A stretch of DNA of 54,648 nucleotides from NCBI GenBank assembly GCA_016704895.1, contig JADIZG010000020.1, positions 1-54,648 on the forward strand. The letters are read 5' to 3'. Position 1 is the first letter of the stretch; every line of letters starts with the position of its first letter. The notes beneath the pieces were generated by a model. That model ran no database searches and was not told where the DNA came from. It worked only from the letters and a program-made list of their open reading frames with translations. The position numbers were made by a program, and so were the translations under genes. The DNA comes from Betaproteobacteria bacterium (GTDB taxonomy: Bacteria > Pseudomonadota > Gammaproteobacteria > Burkholderiales > Casimicrobiaceae). Positions 17,402 through 25,514 of this stretch are shown here, one piece after another.

Positions 17402-18544
17402 CTATTTCGCGCCGAGCGGCGGCAGCGTCTCGACGATCACCTGCTTGCCGTTCACGACCTTGGAGAGGAAGCTCTCGCGGTCGAGGTCGCCGTTCTGGTC
17501 GAACGTGACGTCCATCAGCACGCCGGGATTGTCCTTCACGGAGATCTTCGCGCCCTTCATCGCCGCGGCGAACGCCTTGCCGTCGACCTTGCCGATCCGC
17601 TCGGTGATCACCTTGACGAAGTACATGCCGCTGTAGCCCTTGAGCCCGTTGTGGTCGGACTTGGCCTTGTACTCGCGCTGGAAGGCCGCGTCGAACGCCT
17701 TGATGGTCGGCAGCGGCGCGTCGGCGGAGAGGCCGACGTGCGCGACCGCGCCGTTCGCCGCCTCGCCCGCGAGCTCGATCACCTTCTGGCTGGTGAGCGT
17801 CGTCTCGCCGACGACCGGCTTCGCGTAGCCCTGCTTGCGGAGCTCGCGCAGCGCGCGCGCCGACTCTTCCTCGTTCGTGTAGACGAACAGCGCGTCGCCG
17901 TTCGACTGCTTCGCCTTGAGGACCGCGGACGAGAAGTCGACCTGGCCGGGATCGGTCGAGATGTCGGCGCCGACCTTGATGCCCTCGGCCTCGAGCGACT
18001 TGACGATCATGTCGCGGCCGCCCTTGCCGAAGTCGTTGTTGACCCACATCACGTCGACGGTCTTCGCCTTGAGGCCGTTCTTGATGTAGCGCGCGACCTT
18101 CGGCATCGCCGAGGCCTGCGTGAACGACGTGCGGAAGATGAACGGGTTGCCCTTCTGCGTGATCGCCGAGGCCTCGCCCCCCGTGAAGTTCGGCACCTCG
18201 GCACGGCGCGTCTCTTCCATGCTCACGAGGATCGAGCCGGAGAACACCGGCCCCATCACGACGTAGGCGCTGTCGTCGATCGCCTTCTGCGCGAGCGCCT
18301 TGGCCACGCCCGGATTCGACTGCGTGTCGCCCGACGTGTACTGGACCTGCCGGCCGAGGATGCCGCCCGCGGCGTTGATCTCCTTGACGGCGAGCTTCAC
18401 GCCGTTGTCGAAGTTCGTGCCTGACGTGGCGCCGGTGCCGGAAAGCTCGACCAGACCGACGATCTTGATCGGGGCCTGGGCGAGCGCCGGCGCCGCGAAC
18501 AGCGCGAGCGTGGCGACGGCGAGCAGGCGGGGAATGCGGATCAT
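17402..18544 (-). CDS. livK: Periplasmic substrate-binding protein of a Liv-type ABC importer
   Basis: The 380-residue product begins with a signal peptide (about residues 1-22, ending ALAQA) and continues with the Leu/Ile/Val-type binding fold: IVGLVELSGTGATSGTNFDNG, then VKEINAAGGILGRQV near residues 52-66. The conserved VMGPVFSGS and FIFRTSFTQAS stretches line the expected ligand site. It is first in the minus-strand operon livKHMGF and has a good upstream AGGAG sequence. The ligand is not fixed by the sequence; aromatic or hydroaromatic acids are plausible given the flanking catabolic genes. Confidence 0.9.
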   Translation of the reverse strand: MIRIPRLLAVATLALFAAPALAQAPIKIVGLVELSGTGATSGTNFDNGVKLAVKEINAAGGILGRQVQYTSGDTQSNPGVAKALAQKAIDDSAYVVMGPVFSGSILVSMEETRRAEVPNFTGGEASAITQKGNPFIFRTSFTQASAMPKVARYIKNGLKAKTVDVMWVNNDFGKGGRDMIVKSLEAEGIKVGADISTDPGQVDFSSAVLKAKQSNGDALFVYTNEEESARALRELRKQGYAKPVVGETTLTSQKVIELAGEAANGAVAHVGLSADAPLPTIKAFDAAFQREYKAKSDHNGLKGYSGMYFVKVITERIGKVDGKAFAAAMKGAKISVKDNPGVLMDVTFDQNGDLDRESFLSKVVNGKQVIVETLPPLGAK

Positions 18545-18712
18545 GATGAACTCCTCCTTCTATCGATTATGGAAACGGCTGACTGCGCCGGTCGTTGAGG
18601 ACCGGGGGGACTCTCGGGGCCCGGGGCGTAGCGTACCCGCTCTCCCGGGGTCGCTGCGGCCGGTGCGATAATCGCCGCGGCCGGCGCCGCCGGCAACCTC
18701 GGGGAGAAACGC

Positions 18713-19147
18713 ATGAAGCTCGAGCCCACGCTCGGCCACGACGACGCGGCCGCCGCGGTGGATGCGATCCGGGCCGAGCTCGTCGCGCGCGGACGCACCG
18801 CGGTCATCGCGGTGGCCGACTCGCACGGCGAGCTGATGGCGCTGCTGCGCCTCGACGGGGCGCCGGTCTCGTCGGTCGCCGTCGCGACCGCCAAGGCGCG
18901 CACCGCGGCGCGCCTGCGGCGCCCGACGCGCGTCCTCGGCGAGACGATCCGTTCGCGCGGCATCCACGTCTCGTACTACGCCGACCCGCTGCTGACCGCG
19001 TTCGGCGGCGGGCTGCCCGTGTACTCGGGGCAGCAGGTCGTCGGCGCGGTGGCCGTCAGCGGGCTCACGGACCAGGAAGACGAGGATCTCGCGGCGCTCG
19101 GCATCGCGCGCATGCCGACCCCCGGGCTCGCCGGTACGCCGTCCTGA
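18713..19147 (+). CDS. Heme-binding/GlcG-HbpS family protein
   Basis: The 144-residue product belongs to the GlcG/HbpS (DUF336) fold. Typical sequences are AVADSHGELMALLRLDGAP (about residues 38-56), ATAKARTAARLRRPT, the GGGLPVYSGQQVVGAVAVSG stretch and a final DQEDEDLAALGI helix. Members bind heme or small cofactors, or sit beside catabolic enzymes with unclear roles. It is divergent from livK across 168 bp and convergent with the SDR gene. The ATG at 18713 follows a GGGGAGAAA sequence that could serve as ribosome site. Confidence 0.75.
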   Translation: MKLEPTLGHDDAAAAVDAIRAELVARGRTAVIAVADSHGELMALLRLDGAPVSSVAVATAKARTAARLRRPTRVLGETIRSRGIHVSYYADPLLTAFGGGLPVYSGQQVVGAVAVSGLTDQEDEDLAALGIARMPTPGLAGTPS

Positions 19148-19208
19148 CGGCAGCGCGTTCGCGGCGGGAGTCGTCGTCGGTCGCATCGTCGGCGCTCGCG
19201 TCATCGCG

Positions 19209-19991
19209 TCAGAACAGGACGGCGCTCATGCCGCCGTCGACGACGATCTGCTGGCCGTTGACGTAGGACGACGCGTCGCTCGCGAGGAACACGGCGAGGC
19301 CGGCGAGGTCGCGCGGCGTGCCCCAGCGGCGCGCCGGCACGCGCTGGTTGATGCGCTCGACCATCGCGGTGTCCTGCCTGAGCTTCGCCGAGAGGTCGGT
19401 CTCGAAGTAGCCGGGCGCGATCGTGTTGCAGGTGATCCCGTGCTCGCCCAGTTCCGCCGCGAGCGTGCGTCCGAGGCTCGCGAGCGCCGCCTTCGACGCC
19501 GCGTAGCCGTGGATGCCCGGGCGCCCGAGCGTCCCGGTGAGCGAGCCGGTGAAGACGATGCGGCCGTGCTTCTGGCGGACCATCGGCGCGGACGCCTGCT
19601 GCGCCAGCACGAAGCACGCGTCGAGGTTCGCGGCCATCACGCGGCGCCAGTCGGCCAGCGTCCACTTGGGGAGCGGCGCGCCGTGGTGCGTGCCCGCGTT
19701 CGCGATCAGGATGTCGAGCCGGCCGTGGCGCGCGGCAACCACGTCGACGCCTCTGCGGGCCGCGGACTCGTCGGTCACGTCGAACGGCTCGACGTCGGCT
19801 TCGTAGCCGCTCGCGCGGAGCGCCGCCTGCTTCGCCTCGAGCGTCGCGCGGTCGCGGCCGTTCAGCACGACGGTGGCGCCGGCCTCGGCGAGTCCCTCGG
19901 CCATGCCGAATCCCAGGCCGCGCGAGGCGCCGGTGACGAGCGCCACGCGACCGGCGAGCGAGAACATCGGCTGCATGGCCGGCGTCGCCAT
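19209..19991 (-). CDS. SDR family oxidoreductase
   Basis: The 260-residue product is a classical short-chain dehydrogenase: cofactor motif TGASRGLGFG (about residues 21-30), IANAG, the Ser in FTGSLTG, the YAASK catalytic pair, and a C-terminal YVNGQQIVVDGGMS. It most resembles gluconate 5-dehydrogenase or 3-oxoacyl-ACP reductase-like enzymes, so it probably oxidises a ring or sugar hydroxyl. As written, its frame is open straight into aroE upstream, but its own ATG at 19991 and the recovered aroE stop three bases earlier argue for a separate gene. It is the last gene of the IclR-side operon. Confidence 0.85.
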   Translation of the reverse strand: MATPAMQPMFSLAGRVALVTGASRGLGFGMAEGLAEAGATVVLNGRDRATLEAKQAALRASGYEADVEPFDVTDESAARRGVDVVAARHGRLDILIANAGTHHGAPLPKWTLADWRRVMAANLDACFVLAQQASAPMVRQKHGRIVFTGSLTGTLGRPGIHGYAASKAALASLGRTLAAELGEHGITCNTIAPGYFETDLSAKLRQDTAMVERINQRVPARRWGTPRDLAGLAVFLASDASSYVNGQQIVVDGGMSAVLF

Positions 19992-19993
19992 CG

Positions 19994-20837
19994 TCAGAAC
20001 GTCGCCTCGACCGCGCGGCGCAGCGCCCGGCGTGATCGACGGCATCACGCCGAACCACGCCTCGAACGCCGGCCGCGCCTGGTTGAGCAGCATGCCCAGC
20101 CCGTTGGCGGTGCGGTTGCCGCGCGCGCGCGCCGCGGCGAGCAGCGGCGTCTCGGGCGGCACGTAGATCGCGTCGCCGACGATCGCCTCGCGCGGCAGCG
20201 CGTCGAGCGGAAGGTCGAGCGCGGGCTTGCCGGCGCTGCCCTGCGTCGTCGCGTTGATGAGCGTCGCGATGCCGCGCAGCGCCTCGCCGCGTTCCTCCCA
20301 GCGCACGGCGGCGATCGGCGGGCCGAGATCGGCGGCGAGCTTCTGCGCCTTCCCGTGCGTCCGGTTGACGAGCCGGATCTCGCGCGCGCCCTGCGCCGCG
20401 AGCGCGACGACGATCGCGCGCGCTGCGCCTCCGGCGCCCACGACCACGATCGGGCCGTCGTCCGGCCGCCAGTCGGGCTTCACGTCGCGCAGGCCCTGCA
20501 CGAAGCCGTTGCCGTCGTTGTTGAAGCCGCGCAGCGAGCCGTCGTCCTGGACGACGATCGTGTTGACGGCGCCGATGCGCACGGCCATCGGGTCGACGTG
20601 CTCGATCAGCGGCATCACCGCCTGCTTGTGTGGCGTCGTGACGTTGCAGCCGCGGAAGCCCAGCGCCACGAGCCCCGCGAGCGCGGCGGGCAGCCGCTCG
20701 GGCAGGACCGGCAGCAGCACGTAGCTTCCGGGCAGCCCGTGCTCGGCGAGCCAGTGGTTGTGGACCACCGGCGAGCGCGAATGCGCCACCGGCCAGCCGA
20801 TGATGCCTGCGAGTCCGAATGCCTTGGTTGCCGACAT
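19994..20837 (-). CDS. aroE: Shikimate/quinate dehydrogenase with apparent single-base frame break near the 3' end
   Basis: The product (about 280 residues) has canonical shikimate dehydrogenase motifs: HSRSPVVHN (Ser20 and Ser22 hold the substrate), NVTTPHK (catalytic Lys71), FNNDGNGF (catalytic Asp108), GAGGAARAI and an NRTHGK segment favouring NADP. It interconverts shikimate and 3-dehydroshikimate, or quinate and 3-dehydroquinate. As written, the frame runs on into the SDR. Removing one base in the C run at 20026-20028 restores a normal tail ending in LRRAVEATF and a stop at 19994, three bases before the SDR ATG. I therefore treat the fusion as an indel. Context beside the QuiC-type genes favours a catabolic rather than biosynthetic role. 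Confidence 0.8.
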
Positions 20838-20931
20838 GAGTTGCGGTGCTCCGATTCGTGGCTCTCGTTCCGGGAGTGTCGCGTCCCGACGGCGTGCGCC
20901 GGCGGAAGGCGGCGGCGGATCTGCGCCGGCG

Positions 20932-21819
20932 TCAGCTGCGCAACGCGCGCAGTCGCTCGACGTTCGGCACCGGCAGCGCCCGGCGCAGCACGGTCTCCGC
21001 GAGCCACACCGCCGCCCGCCTCGCCCGCACGGAGACGACCTCGGGCGGCATCTGCAGGAAATCGTCGTTGTAGACGTCGAAGCTGTAGTTGCCGACGTAG
21101 CCGTTCGTGTCGAGCCGGGAGATGAATTCCGACAGCGCCTCGCTGTGCGCGCCCTCGCCGGGGAACACGCGGAAGTGGGTCGCGGTGACCGCCTGCTCCT
21201 CGGCGGAACGGACCTCCTGCCACATGTAGTCGGAGACCTGCACGAGGAACGTCTGGTCCGGATCCAGGATGTCCAGGTCGTCGAGCGGAACGCCGGAGGC
21301 CAGCACGTCGAACGCGTCGACGGCAACGCCGAGGTTGGGCACGTTGGCGCGCAGCACGATGTCCGCGGCCTGGCGGAAGTCGCGCGCGGTGCGGCTCCAC
21401 GGCTGCCCCTTGTAGGCGACGCGGATGCCCAGCGGGACGGCCAGCACCGCGAGCTTCGCGAGGTCGCGCGCGATCGCCGCGGGGTCGGCGCTCGCGTGCT
21501 TCGACGTCGAGGCTTCGACCAGCAGCAGCCGGCCGCCCAGGTCCGCGCAGATCTCGAGCATCGCCTTGGCGACGTCGACCTTGTAGGCGTGGAGCTGGCG
21601 CTCGAGGCCCTCGAAGTCGCGCAGCGCTTCGACGCCGGTGACCTCGAGCCCGCTCGCCCGCACCGCGCGCACGCCGGCCGCGGTGCCGCCGGGATGCGAG
21701 ACGACGTCGGCCGCGGCGATCATCACCTGCGAGAAGCCCGCGCTGCGCACCGCCGCGAGCTTGGTCTCGAGCGAGCCCACGAGCGACGCCGTCGCCATGC
21801 CGATGTCGCGGAAGATCAT
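20932..21819 (-). CDS. TIM-barrel half of a QuiC-type dehydroshikimate dehydratase (divergent)
   Basis: The 295-residue product is an AP2Ec TIM barrel similar to the N-terminal half of QuiC-type 3-dehydroshikimate dehydratases, which aromatise 3-dehydroshikimate to protocatechuate. Familiar stretches are VDAFDVLA (Asp168), FLVQVSDYMW (Gln194), THFRVFPGEGAH and GNYSFDVYNDDF. Compared with the characterised enzymes, the first metal ligand Glu is Lys137 (VAYKGQPWSR) and the last Glu is Asp248. This could be a subfamily trait or a changed function. Its start overlaps the VOC gene stop by 4 bp, so the two halves are translationally coupled and probably form one enzyme. Confidence 0.75.
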   Translation of the reverse strand: MIFRDIGMATASLVGSLETKLAAVRSAGFSQVMIAAADVVSHPGGTAAGVRAVRASGLEVTGVEALRDFEGLERQLHAYKVDVAKAMLEICADLGGRLLLVEASTSKHASADPAAIARDLAKLAVLAVPLGIRVAYKGQPWSRTARDFRQAADIVLRANVPNLGVAVDAFDVLASGVPLDDLDILDPDQTFLVQVSDYMWQEVRSAEEQAVTATHFRVFPGEGAHSEALSEFISRLDTNGYVGNYSFDVYNDDFLQMPPEVVSVRARRAAVWLAETVLRRALPVPNVERLRALRS

Positions 21820-22712
21820 TGCTCGCCGCCGCCCGGGGGCGTGCTCTTCACCAGCTCGAACATCATGCCGCCGAGCAGCGGCTTGGTGAGCGCGCCGCGC
21901 TCGCTCGAGTGCACGCGGTCGGTGGCGAGGAACTCGACGCCGCGCTTCTCCAGGCTCGCGACGGCGGCGGTCACGTCCGGCGTGCCGAGGCCGACGCGCT
22001 GCAGGTGCTCGTCCATCGCCGCGAACCGCGCCGACTCGTCGGGCTCGATCAGCTGCAGGAAGAATTTCCGGCAGGGACTCTCGAGCAGGAGGCCGCTCGG
22101 CATGATGCCGAAGCGCACCTGCCGGGGCAGCGGCGTGAAGCCCATGAGCTGCGAGTAGAACTCCGTCCAGTCCGCGGTGCGGTCGGGACCGACGTACTGG
22201 ACGATCCCGAAGAAGTGCATGCCGGCGACGGCCGGGGGATGCGGGTCGACGGTGGGGATCGCCCGGAAGTCGACGTCGTAGATCGAGAACTCGTCGTAGC
22301 GGTCGACGAAGTAGATCAGGCTCTCGCCGACGCCGTGGATCGCCGGGACGTTGATCTCCATCGCCTGCGCGCGCACCGGGATCTCCCAGGCGCCCAGCTC
22401 GATCGCGCGGCGGTACGCGTACTGGGCGTCGCGCACGCGCACCGCGAACGCGCTGATCACCGGCCGCTCCGTGGGCATCACCGTGCGCGGGACGTCGGCG
22501 GGCTGCGCGTTGACGATGATGTTCATCGTCCCCTGCCGGTAGAGCTCGACCTCGCGCGAGCGATGGCGCGCGATCGGACGGAATCCGAACGTCTCCAGCA
22601 CGCCGCCGAGCGCCTGCGGGCGCGAGGTGGCGAACTCGATGAACTCGATGCCGTCGACGCCCAGCGGGTTCTGCGGCTCGGGGATCGCCTCGCGATCGGT
22701 GGCGTGGGTCAT
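21816..22712 (-). CDS. HPPD-like VOC family protein (QuiC C-terminal-half homologue)
   Basis: The 298-residue product has the two-repeat vicinal-oxygen-chelate fold of 4-hydroxyphenylpyruvate dioxygenase. Candidate metal ligands are His166 (AGMHFFG), His236 (DEHLQRVGL) and Glu286 (MMFELVKS). In pseudomonad QuiC proteins such a domain is fused after the dehydroshikimate dehydratase barrel; here the barrel gene follows with a 4-bp overlap. The ATG at 22712 is preferred over an upstream TTG because GAGGAA precedes it. A free dioxygenase role is possible, but the coupling to the barrel gene argues for a subunit role. Confidence 0.75.
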   Translation of the reverse strand: MTHATDREAIPEPQNPLGVDGIEFIEFATSRPQALGGVLETFGFRPIARHRSREVELYRQGTMNIIVNAQPADVPRTVMPTERPVISAFAVRVRDAQYAYRRAIELGAWEIPVRAQAMEINVPAIHGVGESLIYFVDRYDEFSIYDVDFRAIPTVDPHPPAVAGMHFFGIVQYVGPDRTADWTEFYSQLMGFTPLPRQVRFGIMPSGLLLESPCRKFFLQLIEPDESARFAAMDEHLQRVGLGTPDVTAAVASLEKRGVEFLATDRVHSSERGALTKPLLGGMMFELVKSTPPGGGEQ

Positions 22713-22842
22713 CGCGGTTCCTCGTCGGTGTGGTCGCGATGCCGGCAATGCGCTGCGGCGTCACGGCGCGCGAGCGCCCCGGACCGGCCGGGCGCGTCGC
22801 GCCGATCATATCGCATCCGCCTGCGCGTTCGACGCCGCGACA

Positions 22843-23559
22843 TCATGGCAGCAGCAGCGCGCCGAGCTCGAGAGCGGCGTCCTGCATCGGGCGGAGGAAT
22901 CGCTCGGCCATCTCGACGTCGGTCATGAGCCTTCCCTGCACGATCACGTTGATGCCGGCGACGTAATTCCCGCCGGCGTCGCGCACCGGCACCGCGAGCG
23001 TGCACAGCCGCGGCTCCATGAACTGGCTCGCGAACGCGTAGCCCTTCTCGCGGACCGCCTTGAGGCTGGCTCGCAGGCGCCGAGGCGTCGCCGGCGTGTG
23101 CTCGGTGTAGGGATGGAGCCTCACGCGCGCGAAGTAGGCGTCGACCTCGTCGGCCGGCAGGTACGCGAGCAGCACGTGGCCGATCGACGTGCAGTACGCG
23201 GGAAGCCGCCGGCCCACGTTGAGCGCCGGCGACATGATCCGCGACGTCGTGGAGCGCGCGAGGTAGACGATCTGGTCGCCGTCGAGCATCGCGAGCGAGC
23301 ACGCCTCGCGCAGCGACTCGCCGAGGCGGTCGAGGATCGGCTGCGCGAGCACGGCGACCGGCGAGGACGACAGGTAGGCGTGGCTGAACGACAGCACGCG
23401 CGGGCGCAGGTAGTAGCGGCGCGCGTCGTCCGCGGCGACGAAGCCGAGCTTCGCGAGCGTGTGCAGGCTCCGGCGGGTGGCGGCGCGCGGGATGCCGGTG
23501 AGGTGCGAGACCTGCGCGATCGACATCCGGCGGCGCTTGTCCGAGAGCGTCAGCATCAC
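22843..23559 (-). CDS. IclR-family transcriptional regulator (PcaR/PobR-like), 5' end probably frame-broken
   Basis: The readable product of 238 residues has an N-terminal winged helix-turn-helix (MSIAQVSHLTGIPRAATRR) and an IclR effector domain (VLLAYLPADEVDAYF, EPRLCTLAVPVRDAGG). The conserved IclR sequence DFVTALARGLAV lies in frame just upstream of the first ATG, so the true start must be earlier. The frame stays open back to about 23725, and deleting one base near 23724 would join it to an ATG at 23731 (start MTTSDASITTS). A perfect inverted repeat sits in the divergent promoter region, so this protein probably controls the 24.0 kb operon and itself. PcaR-type members sense protocatechuate, quinate or beta-ketoadipate pathway compounds. 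Confidence 0.85.
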   Translation of the reverse strand: MMLTLSDKRRRMSIAQVSHLTGIPRAATRRSLHTLAKLGFVAADDARRYYLRPRVLSFSHAYLSSSPVAVLAQPILDRLGESLREACSLAMLDGDQIVYLARSTTSRIMSPALNVGRRLPAYCTSIGHVLLAYLPADEVDAYFARVRLHPYTEHTPATPRRLRASLKAVREKGYAFASQFMEPRLCTLAVPVRDAGGNYVAGINVIVQGRLMTDVEMAERFLRPMQDAALELGALLLP

Positions 23560-23862
23560 GGCGAGGCCCCGGGCGAGCGCGGTGACGAAGTCGCGGTCCT
23601 CGCCCAGCCGGTCGATGGTCTCCGCGGGAAGCGCGTGATGGTCGGTCGGGGCCGGGTGCTCGCGGGACGCGCCCGCCCCGGGGCCGTCGGCCTGCGGCGA
23701 TGTCGTGATGCTGGCGTCGGAAGTTCGTCATCGGATCACGGGGTCGACCTTGCCAACGGGATCGTCGCGTCGCCTGGCGTGTTTCGCGGATCTGCAGGCC
23801 GGCGCGACGCCCACACGATACGCCGGCCGATGCCGACCGGAATGCCCGCCGGTGCATTTTGT

Positions 23863-23896
23863 GGGCGCATAGCGCACAAGTTGCCGCTATGCGCCC
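23863..23896. promoter_or_regulatory. Perfect 12-bp inverted repeat, candidate IclR operator
   Basis: The arms GGGCGCATAGCG (23863-23874) and CGCTATGCGCCC (23885-23896) are exact reverse complements separated by 10 bp. A partial third copy of the TGCGCCC core lies at 23904-23910. PcaU/PobR-type IclR regulators are known to bind a palindrome plus a nearby direct repeat, so the layout fits. It lies directly upstream of and touching the candidate -35 box of the plus-strand operon and between divergent genes. Confidence 0.7.
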
Positions 23897-23925
23897 TTGA
23901 CTGTGCGCCCCGGTGATTCTATCGT
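23897..23925 (+). promoter_or_regulatory. Candidate sigma70 promoter of the aldehyde dehydrogenase operon
   Basis: TTGACT (-35, 23897-23902) is followed after 17 bp by TATCGT (-10, 23920-23925). The -35 abuts the inverted repeat, as expected for an IclR-type activator or repressor site. Transcription would start near 23932, about 80 bp before the ATG at 24015. Confidence 0.55.
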
Positions 23926-24014
23926 CCGGGACACGTACCGGGCGCGATCCCGCAGGGTCCCGTCCCCGAATTCCCGGGCGCCGACGCCGCGCCCGACCCC
24001 CCCCGAGGACGACC

Positions 24015-25464
24015 ATGGCCACCTCCGCCGAACCCAGGAAAGGCATCACGGACGAGCAGCAGCAGGAGCTCGACGAATGCTTCGCCCGCGCCCGCAAGGC
24101 GCTCGCGATCATCGAGACCTACGACCAGGCGCGCGTCGACCGGCTCTGCCAGGCCGTCGCCTGGGCGGTCGCGAACAAGTCGACGTTCACGCGCCTCGTC
24201 GACATGGGCATCAAGGAGAGCGGCCTCGGCGACCCGGAGAGCCGCATGGGCAAGCGGATGAAGATCCGCGGCGTGCTGCGCGACGCGCTGCGCCAGAAGA
24301 GCGTGGGCGTGATCGAGGAGATCCCCGAGAAGGGCATCGTCAAGTACGGCAAGCCGGTCGGCATCATCGCCTGCATCGTGCCGACGACCAACCCGGACCT
24401 GACGCCCGCCGGCAACGCGATCTACGGGATCAAGGCGCGCAATTGCGTGATCTTCTCGCCGCACCCGCGCTCGAAGAAGACCTCGTACGAGACCGTGCGG
24501 CTCATGCGCGAGGCGCTGGAGCGGGAGGGCGCGCCGGCCGACATCCTGCAGTGCCTGACGAAGGTGAACATCCCGATGTCGCAGGCGCTGATGGCGCGCG
24601 CGGACCTGATCATCGCCACCGGCGGCCAGCCGATGGTGCGCGCCGCGTACAGCTCGGGCACGCCGGCGTACGGCGTCGGCGCCGGCAACTCGACGATGAT
24701 CATCGACGAGACCGCCAACATCGAGGAGGCGGCGCGCAACACTCGCCTGTCCAAGACGTCCGACTACGGCTCGGGCTGCTCGGCCGACGGCAACCTTATC
24801 ATCGCGGCGTCCATCTTCGACAAGCTCGTCGCCCAGCTGCAGAGGGAGGGCGGCCATCTCGCGACGCCGGAGCAGAAGGAGATGCTGCGCAAGGCGATGT
24901 GGGACGGCGAGCGCCATCGCACCGTCGAGACGGTGGCGATCGCCCCGCAGGCAACTCGCGAGGATCGCGGGCTTCGAGATCCCGGCCGACCGCAAGTTCA
25001 TCATGGTTCACGGCGACGGGATCGGCAAGGAGCATCATTTTTCCGGCGAGAAGCTCACGACGCTGCTCGCGCTCTACAAGTACGAGAGCTTCGACCAGGC
25101 GCTCGCGATGATGCGCGGCGTCTACGAGGTCGGCGGCAAGGGCCACTCGTGCGGCATCTACTCGTTCGACCCGGACCACGTCCATCGCCTGGCGATGGCC
25201 GCGCCGGTGTCGCGGATCATGGTGCGCCAGCCGCAGTCGAAGGCCAACGCCGGCGCGTTCAACAACGGGATGCCGATGACGTCCAGCCTGGGCTGCGGGA
25301 CCTGGGGCGGCAACATCATCTCGGAGAACGTGCACCTCAAGCACTACATGAACACGACGTGGGTGTCCGTGCCGATCAAGGAGGACAAGCCCTCCGACGA
25401 GGAGCTCTTCGGCGACTTCTACGATCCGGCGCTCGAGGGCGTCGTCGAGACCATCACGACCTGA
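24015..25464 (+). CDS. CoA-acylating aldehyde dehydrogenase (SauS/EutE-like), with one apparent frame break
   Basis: Read with one base removed near 24951, the product is about 482 residues. The first part ends in VETVAIAPQ and the second resumes with LARIAGFEIPADRKFIMVHG. The nucleophilic Cys is Cys255 in YGSGCSADGN, and PVGIIACIVPTTNP and TGGQPMVRAAYSSGTPAYG are family motifs. Enzymes of this group turn an aldehyde plus CoA and NAD(P)+ into an acyl-CoA; the closest named relatives I recall act on sulfoacetaldehyde, acetaldehyde or succinate semialdehyde. It is first in an operon with citrate-synthase-like and ThDP enzymes, so it probably takes the aldehyde made by the ThDP enzyme. The break lies in a short G/C run, so a sequencing error is likely. 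Confidence 0.85.
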
Positions 25465-25514
25465 GCGCGCGAGCCGGCGCCACCCGCCACGCGACGCGAC
25501 CCGACGAGACTCCC

